From Viridibacterium curvum (GTDB taxonomy: Bacteria > Pseudomonadota > Gammaproteobacteria > Burkholderiales > Rhodocyclaceae), in NCBI RefSeq assembly GCF_039544165.1, contig NZ_BAABLD010000005.1, positions 62,001 through 126,000 on the forward strand: DNA of 64,000 nt, in the 5' to 3' direction. Numbering within the stretch: position 1 is the stretch's first letter; the number at the start of each line of letters is the position of its first letter. The translations under genes were made by a program, and so were the position numbers. A model generated the notes under the pieces. It was given only the letters and a program-made list of their open reading frames with translations. It was not told the DNA's origin and did no database searches. This document shows positions 26,763 to 34,518 of this stretch, piece by piece.

Positions 26763-27083
26763 TCAGGCAACCCGAACAGGCGGCGCCTGCCCGATCACCT
26801 GCCGACTCCCCAGCAGGTCTTTACCCGCTTCAGTGAATGCCCACCAGCGCAGCGCCTCACCGCAGGTCAGGAAGTGCTGCGCGGCCAGCAGGGTGTAGAG
26901 CACGCAGGGGTCGTGGCGTGGCCCCATCGGGTCGCCCAGCGCGAGATAGGTTCGCAGCGGGTCGCGCTGGGCCAGTTCGGCCAGGGTGTGGATGCCCAGT
27001 TCGCGCAGATCGTCGGCAATTGAGGGGCCGATGTTGGGCAGGTCTTCAAGCTTGATCGCCTCAGCAGGAGTTCTGGCTTTCAT
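26763..27083 (-). CDS. helix-hairpin-helix protein, Cdd1/pathogenicity-locus family
   Basis: The 106-residue protein has a helix-hairpin-helix motif near the N-terminus (LEDLPNIGPSIADDLRELGI) followed by the DPLRTYLAL-DPCVLYTLLAAQ pattern of the Cdd1 family. This suggests nucleic-acid binding. The function is not established. It lies 8 bases after the ABC permease stop, on the same strand, so it is probably the last gene of that operon. Confidence 0.82.
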   Translation of the reverse strand: MKARTPAEAIKLEDLPNIGPSIADDLRELGIHTLAELAQRDPLRTYLALGDPMGPRHDPCVLYTLLAAQHFLTCGEALRWWAFTEAGKDLLGSRQVIGQAPPVRVA

Positions 27084-27091
27084 GATGCTCT

Positions 27092-28270
27092 TCAGGCAGA
27101 ACGCACCGCTTCAACGATGTTGAGCCGCGCCGCGCGCCAGGCCGGCAACACGCCACCGAAGAAGCCCATCGCCAGCGCAAAGAGGATGCTGCCCACCGCG
27201 ATGCCCGGCGTGAGGCGGAAGGCGAAGGCCAGCTCGGCGAAGGTCTGCCAGTTCATCGTCGAGATCGACACCAGTTGCATGAACGATGCCGCCGCAAGCC
27301 CGACGAGGCCGCCGAGCAGGCTCAGCAAGAGCGATTCGCCGAGAAAGGCGATGAGGATGTTCAGCCGCGAGAAGCCTATGGCGCGCAGCGTGCCGATCTC
27401 GGCCGTGCGGCTCGCCACTGCGCCGTACATGGTGATCATCGCGCCGATGACGGCACCGATCGAGAAGATGACGGACAGCACGGTGCCCAGAATGCTGATG
27501 AAGGCAGCCAGCATCTTTGACTGGTCGGCATAGAACTGCTGTTCGCGTTTGACCTCGACGGTCAGGCGCGGGTCATCTGCAATCGCCTGCTTGACGGTAT
27601 CGAACGCAGCGGCCGAGTCGAGCTGAGCAATCACCGAGGAATACAGCGTGCGGCGAAACGCCTGCTGCATCTGCTCGGCGTCGCCCCACACCTCGGAGTT
27701 GAATGCCGTTTTGCCCGCATCGAAGACGCCCACTACCTGCCAGTCGCGACGCGCAAAGTTGAGCGTCTGGCCCAGGCCCACGCCTTCGAAGCCATTGGCA
27801 ATGCTGCGGCCGACGATGATCTCGTTGCTGCCGGGCCGGAACATGCGTCCTTCGATCAGCTGCACCTGCGGCCGCAAGCTGAGACCCAGCGCGCGTGTGC
27901 CGCGGATCGTGACGTTCGATGGCCCGCCGGTGTCCTTCTTTATCAGCGAGATCAGCACCAGGCTCTCCTTCGACAGCATGCTCACACCGCCCGGCCCGCG
28001 CGCAATGTGCGGCAGGGTTTCGAGAATGTGCGACTGCGCCGTGTCCAGCGAGCTCTGCACCTCGGTCTCCGATGCTGCGCGGATGATGATCACGTTGTCC
28101 GGTTGGCCCGTCTGCACCAGCGTTGCCTTGAGGCCGGCTTCGAGCATCTGCACGGCCGTGAACACGAACACCACCAGTGCCATGCCGCCCGCCGTGAGCA
28201 CGGTCGTCAGCCGGCGCGTCAGCAGGTTGCGCCAGATGTAGTTGAGGGGGATGCGGGTGGTGATCTTCAT
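27092..28270 (-). CDS. ABC transporter permease, FtsX/MacB type
   Basis: The 392-residue protein has one N-terminal membrane helix (about residues 20-42), a periplasmic domain of about 220 residues, and three C-terminal helices with the FtsX coupling pattern (ASRTAEIGTLRAIGFSRLNIL). It is the second permease of the export system whose ATPase and membrane-fusion protein lie at 31445-33354. A composite repeat (28286-28443) separates it from the transglutaminase-like gene. Confidence 0.9.
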   Translation of the reverse strand: MKITTRIPLNYIWRNLLTRRLTTVLTAGGMALVVFVFTAVQMLEAGLKATLVQTGQPDNVIIIRAASETEVQSSLDTAQSHILETLPHIARGPGGVSMLSKESLVLISLIKKDTGGPSNVTIRGTRALGLSLRPQVQLIEGRMFRPGSNEIIVGRSIANGFEGVGLGQTLNFARRDWQVVGVFDAGKTAFNSEVWGDAEQMQQAFRRTLYSSVIAQLDSAAAFDTVKQAIADDPRLTVEVKREQQFYADQSKMLAAFISILGTVLSVIFSIGAVIGAMITMYGAVASRTAEIGTLRAIGFSRLNILIAFLGESLLLSLLGGLVGLAAASFMQLVSISTMNWQTFAELAFAFRLTPGIAVGSILFALAMGFFGGVLPAWRAARLNIVEAVRSA

Positions 28271-28285
28271 GCGGCACCCAAATGC

Positions 28286-28443
28286 CCGTCATTCCCGCCA
28301 GTTTTACAGGCAGCGAAGCTGCACGAAGCTCCCCTCGCCGGCTTGCGGGAGAGGGGGTGGGGGAGAGGGGTATGGCGGGAATCCAGCGACTTTGCGACGC
28401 TCACGCCAACGTCACTGGATTCCCGCCTTCGCGGGAATGACGG
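28286..28443. repeat. 158-bp composite intergenic repeat with 13-bp terminal inverted repeats
   Basis: CCGTCATTCCCGC at 28286-28298 is repeated inverted at 28431-28443. A second inverted pair, GGCGGGAATCCAG (28374-28386) and CTGGATTCCCGCC (28415-28427), is nested inside. The middle holds a G-rich block (CCCCTCGCCGGCTTGCGGGAGAGG and following, 28331-28370) of the kind found as a separate dispersed palindrome in many GC-rich genomes. No reading frame is present. It resembles a REP/MITE-type element. Confidence 0.75.
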
Positions 28444-28466
28444 CGTGGAGGCGATTGAACGTGAAG

Positions 28467-29144
28467 TCATCTCTGCGCAGCTTTCGCAGCTTTCGCAGCT
28501 TCGATCGGGATGGCGGCGTTGCGTGCTTCCGAGTGCAGACGCAGCCAGTCGGCTAGTGTCACGTCGGGCAGGTCGGCATGCAGGGCAGCGATGTCGCTGT
28601 GTGTCGCCAGAGAGGCGACGATGGCAGGCACCGGTTCCGCAAAGAGGCCCGGCAGATCGTGGGTTTCCGCTTCAGCCGTAGAGAAGGCCAGCGCTTCGCG
28701 TGGCGGCGAGAAGCGTGCATCAACGCCAGGCTTGTTGCCGCGCGCGTCGATGCGGTACCAGCCATGCGCCCGCAGGTACACCGCATTGAGGCCATGCAGG
28801 CAATAAGGCGCGCCGCCGTCTCCCACCGACAGACGTTGGTAGCTCAGCGCAGCGGGGATGCCGTTCGCGCGCAGCAGGGCGGCTAGCAGGTGACTCTTGG
28901 CGTAGCAGTAGCCGGTGCGATGCTGCAGGACGTCGGAAGCATTGCAGGTCAGCGGGCCTTGCCGGTAGTCCCAGCTATGGCGGATCTCGTCGCGCACGAA
29001 CTCGAAACAACGTTGCACCTTGGTGTGCTCGTCGTCCAGTCCCCGCGTCAGCTCGTGCGCCATCGCCGCCACGGCAGGATGCTTGCAGTCGATGACCGCG
29101 CTGTGCGCGAGGTATCGCGAGAGCCCGGAAGTGCTCATGTCCAT
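28467..29144 (-). CDS. transglutaminase-like cysteine peptidase-fold protein
   Basis: The 225-residue protein has the transglutaminase-like triad: C80 in GYCYAKSHLL, H117 in CLHGLNAVYL and D133 in YRIDARGNK. No signal peptide is evident, so it is probably cytoplasmic. It overlaps the upstream permease stop as TGATG, so the start is placed at ATG 29144. A GTG at 29147 is also possible. Its position between the two permease genes of an ABC exporter suggests it modifies or cleaves the exported substrate or a transporter component, but the substrate is unknown. Confidence 0.82.
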   Translation of the reverse strand: MDMSTSGLSRYLAHSAVIDCKHPAVAAMAHELTRGLDDEHTKVQRCFEFVRDEIRHSWDYRQGPLTCNASDVLQHRTGYCYAKSHLLAALLRANGIPAALSYQRLSVGDGGAPYCLHGLNAVYLRAHGWYRIDARGNKPGVDARFSPPREALAFSTAEAETHDLPGLFAEPVPAIVASLATHSDIAALHADLPDVTLADWLRLHSEARNAAIPIEAAKAAKAAQR

Positions 29145-30307
29145 CACTGCACCTGCCTCAAGCCCTCAACCACCTTCACCTTTGCCGCACGCAGCGCCGG
29201 CAGGCTGGCCGCGACGATGCCGATCGTCAGCGCCGCGAGCCATTGCTGCTGCACGGTGACGGGGGCAACCTCGAACACGGGGAAGATGTTGTCCAGCCCG
29301 CTACCCACCGAGCGCGCCACTGGCCCCGTCGCGAGGATGCCCAGTCCGCCCGCCACCAGCGCTAGGGCCAGCGACTCGGCGTACACCAGCGCGGACACCA
29401 GCCAGGGGCGGAAGCCCAGTGCCTTGAGCGTGGCGTACTCGCGCGTACGCTCGCGTGCCGACATCGACATGGTGTTGGCCATCACGGCCATGATGATGAG
29501 GATGATCACGTAGGACACCAGCTTGATCGCCTCGACGATGGTGCCCGTCATCGCCACGAAGCTCAGCTGGAAGGCCTTTTCGGTTTCGGTGAGTGTCTCG
29601 GCCAGCGAATTCCTGAACTCGGCATCGACGCGCTGCGACACGGCTGCCGCATCACGCCCGTCGCGCAGACCGATGATGAACACGCCGATCTGGTTGCCGC
29701 GTTTCGGGAACAGTTGATTGATGCGTTCGTTGAGGTAGTCCCACTGGAAGAAGAACTGGTTCTGATCCGTCGAGCTGCGCGCCCCATCGTAGATGCCGCG
29801 GATGATGAACTCGTAATTGCCCGCGAAGATCGTGCCGCGCAGCGGCACCACGTCGCCAAGCTTCCAGCCATAGCGGTTTGCCAGCTTGCGCCCGACAATC
29901 GCCCCGCGCCGGTCGCGCTTGAAGGCATCGAGCTGTTCCGGCGCAATCACGAATTCCGGATACAGGCGGAAGTAGCTGTTGGCGTCGACCGCAAACTGCG
30001 GAAAGAAATTCTTCGGCTCGAAATACACGCCGCCAAACCAGTTCGCCCAGCTGATGTCCGCCACCCCCTCCACGCCGCGGATGCGTTCGGCGTAAGCCAG
30101 CGGCAGCGTGAAGGTCAGCGAGATCGCGCTGCGACTGACCAGCCGCTTGTCTGACGCGGCATCCGCCCCCGCATACCAGGCCGACACCACCGTGCGCAGC
30201 AGCCCGAAAGCCAGCACGGCGACGACGATGCCCGCGAGCGTCAGCGTCGTGCGCAGGCGGTGACGCAGCGGGTTGCGGATCGCGAAGCGGAGGATGAGGG
30301 TGAGCAT
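29144..30307 (-). CDS. ABC transporter permease, FtsX/MacB type
   Basis: The 387-residue protein has an N-terminal helix (about residues 18-40), a large periplasmic domain with GAIVGRKLANRYGWKLGD, and three C-terminal helices preceded by ARERTREYATLKALGF, the cytoplasmic coupling motif. It would dimerise with the other permease at 27092-28270 or act as a distinct subunit. It lies downstream of a horizontally acquired DUF4238 gene that separates it from the ATPase. Confidence 0.9.
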   Translation of the reverse strand: MLTLILRFAIRNPLRHRLRTTLTLAGIVVAVLAFGLLRTVVSAWYAGADAASDKRLVSRSAISLTFTLPLAYAERIRGVEGVADISWANWFGGVYFEPKNFFPQFAVDANSYFRLYPEFVIAPEQLDAFKRDRRGAIVGRKLANRYGWKLGDVVPLRGTIFAGNYEFIIRGIYDGARSSTDQNQFFFQWDYLNERINQLFPKRGNQIGVFIIGLRDGRDAAAVSQRVDAEFRNSLAETLTETEKAFQLSFVAMTGTIVEAIKLVSYVIILIIMAVMANTMSMSARERTREYATLKALGFRPWLVSALVYAESLALALVAGGLGILATGPVARSVGSGLDNIFPVFEVAPVTVQQQWLAALTIGIVAASLPALRAAKVKVVEGLRQVQ

Positions 30308-30346
30308 AAGGTTGCTGTGGAGGAGAGTACGACGCTGGATGGCTTT

Positions 30347-31435
30347 TCAAGGCCGTTCTTTCCAGAACGGCCTTGCTGATTCTGTCTGAGCCCTGACGAA
30401 CCTGACATAGCCAGCACCCGTTCCATTGGTATAGACAGATCCATTTGTTCGTAGGCGGATCAGGCTAGGCCACATTCCCGGTTTAGGGTGGATGATTCGG
30501 GTGTGCAATATGGATTCCTTAGACGGATCGCGTTCAGTCGGCGGTACGAGGACGTATCTCTCGCGGCCGTCGAAGACGCTGTCCAGCTGCGCGTAGTTAA
30601 CGATATGGCGACGTTTCGGGCGGATCGGTTCAACTTCTGTGAAGTGCTCAATCAGCGCCTTTTCGTAGCTTGCGTCATGCAAGTAAACGTTGGCTACGCA
30701 CTGAAGAAATTGGTGTTGGTTTAGGGCCTTTACGTCTCGCACACTCCTTATCGTCGCAACACCACGTTCGTTGGGTATGTTGTAGACATCTCCGTCGTAC
30801 CCGAGAAAAAACAACTTTGGAGTTAGCGGGAGGAGCGCCAACATTCCAGCCGAACCAAGACCAAACGAGTGCCCGGGCATTCGATCTTTTTCTAGCCGCC
30901 ATCTGTTTGTCAGGACTGCTGGATTGTCAGATGTAACAAAGGGGAAGTCAGTTTTGTTCTTGATTACGCAGAATTTAAGGTCGTCGATTTCATGCATGAA
31001 TGTTAGAAATGCTTTGCATGCAATCTGAACGGCAGCCTTGATTTCAAGTGTGTATTTGCCGGTTGGAATGTTGGCTGCAGCGGCGGTCGCTTCAGCCAAT
31101 TCAACAGCGCGAAGCGCTGCGGCTTCGGTTCGTTGGTGCTGGAACAACCAAAAAATTTTCAAGACGTCTTTGATGTCATCCGTTGGGATGAAGCGGTTCT
31201 TGGTCAGATCAATCAGCGCCTGTCCATATTTGGACTCAATGATCTGGATGGCCTTTTCTAGATTTTCGTCTTGACCATAGAAGTAGTCCCGCGAGCATTG
31301 ATTCTTTACCGGAGCATTAGGAATTAATTTCTTTCGATCCAAGTTCAACACATTTATTGCGGCGTTTTCACCGTTCAAGGTGAAAGGACGCAGGTGGCAC
31401 CGAGGGACGAAATGTTGGTTCTTATTGGATGCCAT
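30347..31435 (-). CDS. DUF4238 family protein, low-GC insertion in the ABC operon
   Basis: The 362-residue soluble protein starts MASNKNQHFVPRCHLRPF, the defining N-terminal motif of DUF4238. It also has FPFVTSDNPAV, where family members carry TSDNPV. Its base composition differs sharply from its surroundings: the 60 bases from 31141 hold 25 G/C, whereas the 60 from 31681 in the ATPase gene hold 43. It starts nine bases after the ATPase stop and ends 39 bases before the permease, on the same strand. The family is uncharacterised and often found as single cargo genes. A perfect 12-bp hairpin (30348-30375) covers its stop codon. Confidence 0.85.
   Translation of the reverse strand: MASNKNQHFVPRCHLRPFTLNGENAAINVLNLDRKKLIPNAPVKNQCSRDYFYGQDENLEKAIQIIESKYGQALIDLTKNRFIPTDDIKDVLKIFWLFQHQRTEAAALRAVELAEATAAAANIPTGKYTLEIKAAVQIACKAFLTFMHEIDDLKFCVIKNKTDFPFVTSDNPAVLTNRWRLEKDRMPGHSFGLGSAGMLALLPLTPKLFFLGYDGDVYNIPNERGVATIRSVRDVKALNQHQFLQCVANVYLHDASYEKALIEHFTEVEPIRPKRRHIVNYAQLDSVFDGRERYVLVPPTERDPSKESILHTRIIHPKPGMWPSLIRLRTNGSVYTNGTGAGYVRFVRAQTESARPFWKERP
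30348..30375 (-). repeat. perfect 12-bp hairpin over the DUF4238 stop codon
   Basis: CAAGGCCGTTCT pairs with AGAACGGCCTTG around a four-base loop. It encodes the last residues of the DUF4238 protein and includes its stop codon. On the minus strand it is followed by AAAAG rather than a T-tract, so it is not a classical terminator but would hinder ribosomes or protect the 3' end. Confidence 0.55.
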
Positions 31436-31444
31436 CGTGTCGAG

Positions 31445-32155
31445 TTACCCCCGATTTACTACCAGCTCCGAAAACTCCCCCTTGTCCAGATGCCGTACCG
31501 CGCGCGCCGCATCTGCTGCACGCTGGTCGTGGGTGACCATCACGATGGTCTTGCCGAGGTCGCGGTTGAGGCGGTCGAGCAGGGCGAGGATTTCTTCGCC
31601 GGATTTGCGGTCGAGGTCGCCGGTGGGTTCGTCGGCGACGATGAGCGTGGGGTCGCTGACGATGGCGCGGGCGATGGCGACGCGTTGCAGCTGGCCGCCG
31701 GAGAGTTCGGACGGGTAGTGCTTGACGCGGTCGGCGAGGCCGACGAGTTCGAGCGCGGTGAAGGCGCGTTCGCGGCGTTGGCTGCGCGAGAGCGGCGTGA
31801 GCTGCAGGGGCAACTCGACGTTCTCCTGTGCGGTGAGCACGGGCATGAGGTTGTAGAACTGGAAGATGAAGCCGATGTGGGCAGCGCGCCAGTCGGCGAG
31901 TTCGCTGTCGGTGAGCTGGGCGATGTCGATGTCGCCGACGAGGATGCTGCCGCTGCTGGGCTGGTCGAGCCCGGCGATGAGGTTGAGCAGGGTGGATTTG
32001 CCCGAGCCCGAGGGACCCATGAGGGCGAGGTATTCGCCGCGCGCAATGTCGAAGTTGAGGTCCTTGAGCACGGGGATGATTTCACCGCCGCGCTGGTAGT
32101 GCTTGCTGACGCCGCGCAGGGTGATGATGGGCTCGACGGCGCCGCGCTCGCTCAA
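31445..32155 (-). CDS. ABC transporter ATPase, MacB/LolD type
   Basis: The 236-residue ATPase has Walker A GPSGSGKST (residues 47-55), the Q-loop in FIFQFYNL, signature LSGGQLQRVAIARAI, and Walker B LIVADEPTGDLD. It energises export through the two FtsX-type permeases. The start is TTG at 32155, overlapping the stop of the membrane-fusion gene as TTGA. The permeases are separated from it by the DUF4238 insertion. Confidence 0.95.
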   Translation of the reverse strand: MSERGAVEPIITLRGVSKHYQRGGEIIPVLKDLNFDIARGEYLALMGPSGSGKSTLLNLIAGLDQPSSGSILVGDIDIAQLTDSELADWRAAHIGFIFQFYNLMPVLTAQENVELPLQLTPLSRSQRRERAFTALELVGLADRVKHYPSELSGGQLQRVAIARAIVSDPTLIVADEPTGDLDRKSGEEILALLDRLNRDLGKTIVMVTHDQRAADAARAVRHLDKGEFSELVVNRG

Positions 32156-33354
32156 GACTTTTTCTCCGCAATGCGGGCGCCGTCCTTGAGTCTGGCGTCG
32201 GGCTTGTCGACGACGATATCGCCTTGCTTGAGGCCTTGCGTGATCTCGACGAGATCGCCGAGCGCGCCACCGCGTTTGACTTCGCGCGCTTTCGCGATGC
32301 CGTCTTCAATGACGAAGACCGTGTCGCCGGCGAGTGCCGTTGCCGCCACGGCGATGCGTGGCGTGCGTTCCTCGGGCTTGAGGACGCGTTCGAGGAAGGC
32401 GACCTTGGCGCTCATGTCGGGCAGTACGCGGGCGTCCTTTTCGTCGAATTTGACCTTGAACTTGACGGTGGCCTTGCTCCGGTCGACGGTGGGCACGATG
32501 CGCGAGACGTGGCCGGCGAGGCGCACGTCGGGCAGGGCGTCCAGCCGGATCTCAACGGGCTGGCTCACGCGAGCCTTGGCGAGGCTGGCCTCGGAGACAT
32601 CGGCGTCGATCTCCAGGGTGTTCATGTCGGCAATGGTGACGACGGCGCCCTTGGATTCGGCACTGGCGTTGAAAGGGGCGACGACGTCGCCGACGTCGGC
32701 CTGCTTGGTGAGCACGACGCCGGCGAAGGGGGCACGGATGACGGTGTTGTCGAGCGCGACCTCGACTTCCTTCACCGCCGCTTCGGCCGCGCGCACGGCG
32801 GCGGCTTGCGCGGCGACAGTGGCGCGCGCCTGGCGGGCGCGGTTTTCGGCGGCATCGACGGCGGACTGTGCGACGAAGGCCTGCGCGCGCAGATCCTGCT
32901 GGCGCTTGAGGTTGAAGTCTGCGTCGATCAGCTCGGCTTCGGATTGCTTGAGGCGCGCGTTGGCGACTTCGACATTGGCAACGGCCTGCGCACGCTGTGC
33001 GCGCAGGTCGCCGCTCTCCAGGCGCGCGAGCACCTCGCCAGCCTTGACCACCGACCCCTCACGCACGCCCAGCCATTCGACGCGGCCCGTGGCTTTGGAC
33101 GCGACGGCAGCCTTGGCGTCGGCGACGACGTAGCCGGTGGCGTTGAGCACGGTGAGGCCCTGTGCGGGCCACGCTTGCGTAACGCGCGTGGTCTCGACTT
33201 CGAGCGGCTTGTTCTTCTGCGCAAAAACGACGGTTACGACGACGATGAGGGCGACAGCCAGCGCGACCCAGCGGCCGGTGTGGCGACGGCGCTTGGCCTT
33301 GAGGGGCTGGCGGTCGATGCGGAGGGAGTCGAGTGCGTCCTGGCTCATGGGCAT
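32152..33354 (-). CDS. periplasmic membrane-fusion protein (HlyD/MacA-like) of the ABC exporter
   Basis: The 400-residue protein has a short cytoplasmic N-terminus, one membrane helix (WVALAVALIVVVTVVFAQ, about residues 28-45), and a lipoyl half-motif. A long alanine-rich alpha-hairpin follows at residues about 115-195 (RAQAVANVEVANARLKQSEAELI), then beta-barrel domains. It links the inner-membrane transporter to the outer membrane. The first gene of the operon, it has possible starts at 33354 and 33348 and no clear ribosome-binding site. Confidence 0.92.
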   Translation of the reverse strand: MPMSQDALDSLRIDRQPLKAKRRRHTGRWVALAVALIVVVTVVFAQKNKPLEVETTRVTQAWPAQGLTVLNATGYVVADAKAAVASKATGRVEWLGVREGSVVKAGEVLARLESGDLRAQRAQAVANVEVANARLKQSEAELIDADFNLKRQQDLRAQAFVAQSAVDAAENRARQARATVAAQAAAVRAAEAAVKEVEVALDNTVIRAPFAGVVLTKQADVGDVVAPFNASAESKGAVVTIADMNTLEIDADVSEASLAKARVSQPVEIRLDALPDVRLAGHVSRIVPTVDRSKATVKFKVKFDEKDARVLPDMSAKVAFLERVLKPEERTPRIAVAATALAGDTVFVIEDGIAKAREVKRGGALGDLVEITQGLKQGDIVVDKPDARLKDGARIAEKKS

Positions 33355-33375
33355 ACCGATGCGTGTGTTGAGACT

Positions 33376-33397
33376 GTAGGTGCGGCTTCAGCCGCAC
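33376..33397. repeat. GTAG-type REP palindrome
   Basis: GTAGGTGCGGCTTCAGCCGCAC combines a GTAG head with a perfect 8-bp stem (GTGCGGCT / AGCCGCAC). This is the form of REP sequences mobilised by RAYT transposases in many GC-rich Proteobacteria. It lies between the divergent exporter and esterase genes. Only one copy was noticed in the window. Confidence 0.45.
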
Positions 33398-33475
33398 ATG
33401 GCCGGTTTGCGCAGGCCATGCGACCTGCAGTCTGTGGTGACTTGCGCGCCCGATCATCAGGGCTGAGGCGGTAGT

Positions 33476-34459
33476 ATGCCGCACCGCAGTGTTGCCTTCA
33501 GCCGTCACGCCATGCCAATCGATAACCGCGTCCGAACCCTGCTCGACATGCTCAGCCGAGTCGAGGCGCCGCGTCTGCACGATCAGCCGGTCGAGTACGC
33601 GCGCCGCAACTTCCACAAACTGTTGTTTGCATACCGTGGCGAAGCGCCGGAAGGTGTGGCGATGGAGGCTTTGGAGATTGCGCGGCGCGACTTTGCGGGC
33701 GGGCCGCTGGCGGCACGCTTGTATAAGCCTGAAGCGGCCACCGGACCGCTGCCAGTGTTCGTATGGCTGCATGGTGGTGGCTGGACGCTGGGCGACCTCG
33801 CGGGTTACGAGGTGCTGTGCCAGCACTTCAGCGCGCTGGCGGGCTCTGCCGTGCTGGCGCTGGATTACCGACTGGCGCCGGAGAATCCTTTCCCCGCTGC
33901 GTTGGAGGATGTATGGCACTGCCTCAAATGGCTGCGTCGCGAGGGTGCGGGGCTTGGGCTGGATGCGCAGCGCATAGCGCTGGGTGGCGATTCGGCGGGC
34001 GGCAACCTCGCGGCGGTGGCATGCCTGATGGCGCGGGAGGCGGGAGATCTGCCAATCCGCCTGCAGGTGCTGGTCTATCCTTCGACCGACCAGACCAGTA
34101 CGCGTTGCTCACATACCTTGTATGGCGAGGGACATTTTCTGGATCGCGCGTCGATCGGCTGGTTCCAGCACAACTACCTGCCGGCCGATGCAGACAAGCT
34201 GGACTGGCGCGCTTCGCCCTTGCTGGCGAGCGACTTTCATAATCTGCCGCCGGCGCTGGTGCTGACGGCGGAGTGCGACCCGCTGACGGATGATGCCAAG
34301 GCGTATGCCGAGCGCCTGCAGGCAGCGGGCGTGAGCTGCATCTACCGCGAGGTGGAGGGCATGATCCACGGCTTTCTGACCATGCCGCGCCTGTTCGAAG
34401 AGGCGACGTGGTCCGTCGCGGAGATTGCGGCCGCCTTGCGCGCAGCGCTGCAGCCTTAA
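33476..34459 (+). CDS. alpha/beta hydrolase, hormone-sensitive-lipase family esterase
   Basis: The 327-residue protein has the oxyanion motif HGGGW, the nucleophile elbow GDSAGG, the acidic residue in AECDPLTDDA and the catalytic histidine in GMIHGF, all in the expected order for bacterial HSL-family carboxylesterases. It lacks a signal peptide. GAGG seven bases before the ATG at 33476 supports that start. MPIDNRVRTLLD at 33512 is a shorter alternative. It is divergent from the ABC operon. Confidence 0.92.
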   Translation: MPHRSVAFSRHAMPIDNRVRTLLDMLSRVEAPRLHDQPVEYARRNFHKLLFAYRGEAPEGVAMEALEIARRDFAGGPLAARLYKPEAATGPLPVFVWLHGGGWTLGDLAGYEVLCQHFSALAGSAVLALDYRLAPENPFPAALEDVWHCLKWLRREGAGLGLDAQRIALGGDSAGGNLAAVACLMAREAGDLPIRLQVLVYPSTDQTSTRCSHTLYGEGHFLDRASIGWFQHNYLPADADKLDWRASPLLASDFHNLPPALVLTAECDPLTDDAKAYAERLQAAGVSCIYREVEGMIHGFLTMPRLFEEATWSVAEIAAALRAALQP

Positions 34460-34518
34460 AAACTGGCTCTGGTGTTGTTGCGCGTCGCCTGAGCCGGTTG
34501 GTCAGGGCCTCTGATCGT

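Noticed and set aside
26594..26770. N-terminal extension of QueA
   Set aside because: It would translate through the tRNA-Leu gene. MLSLDDFDY at 26593 is the family's normal start.
31394..33474. Long plus-strand frames opposite the ABC ATPase and membrane-fusion genes
   Set aside because: Both are mirror images of well-supported transporter genes and have low-complexity Asp/Gly/Val-rich composition.
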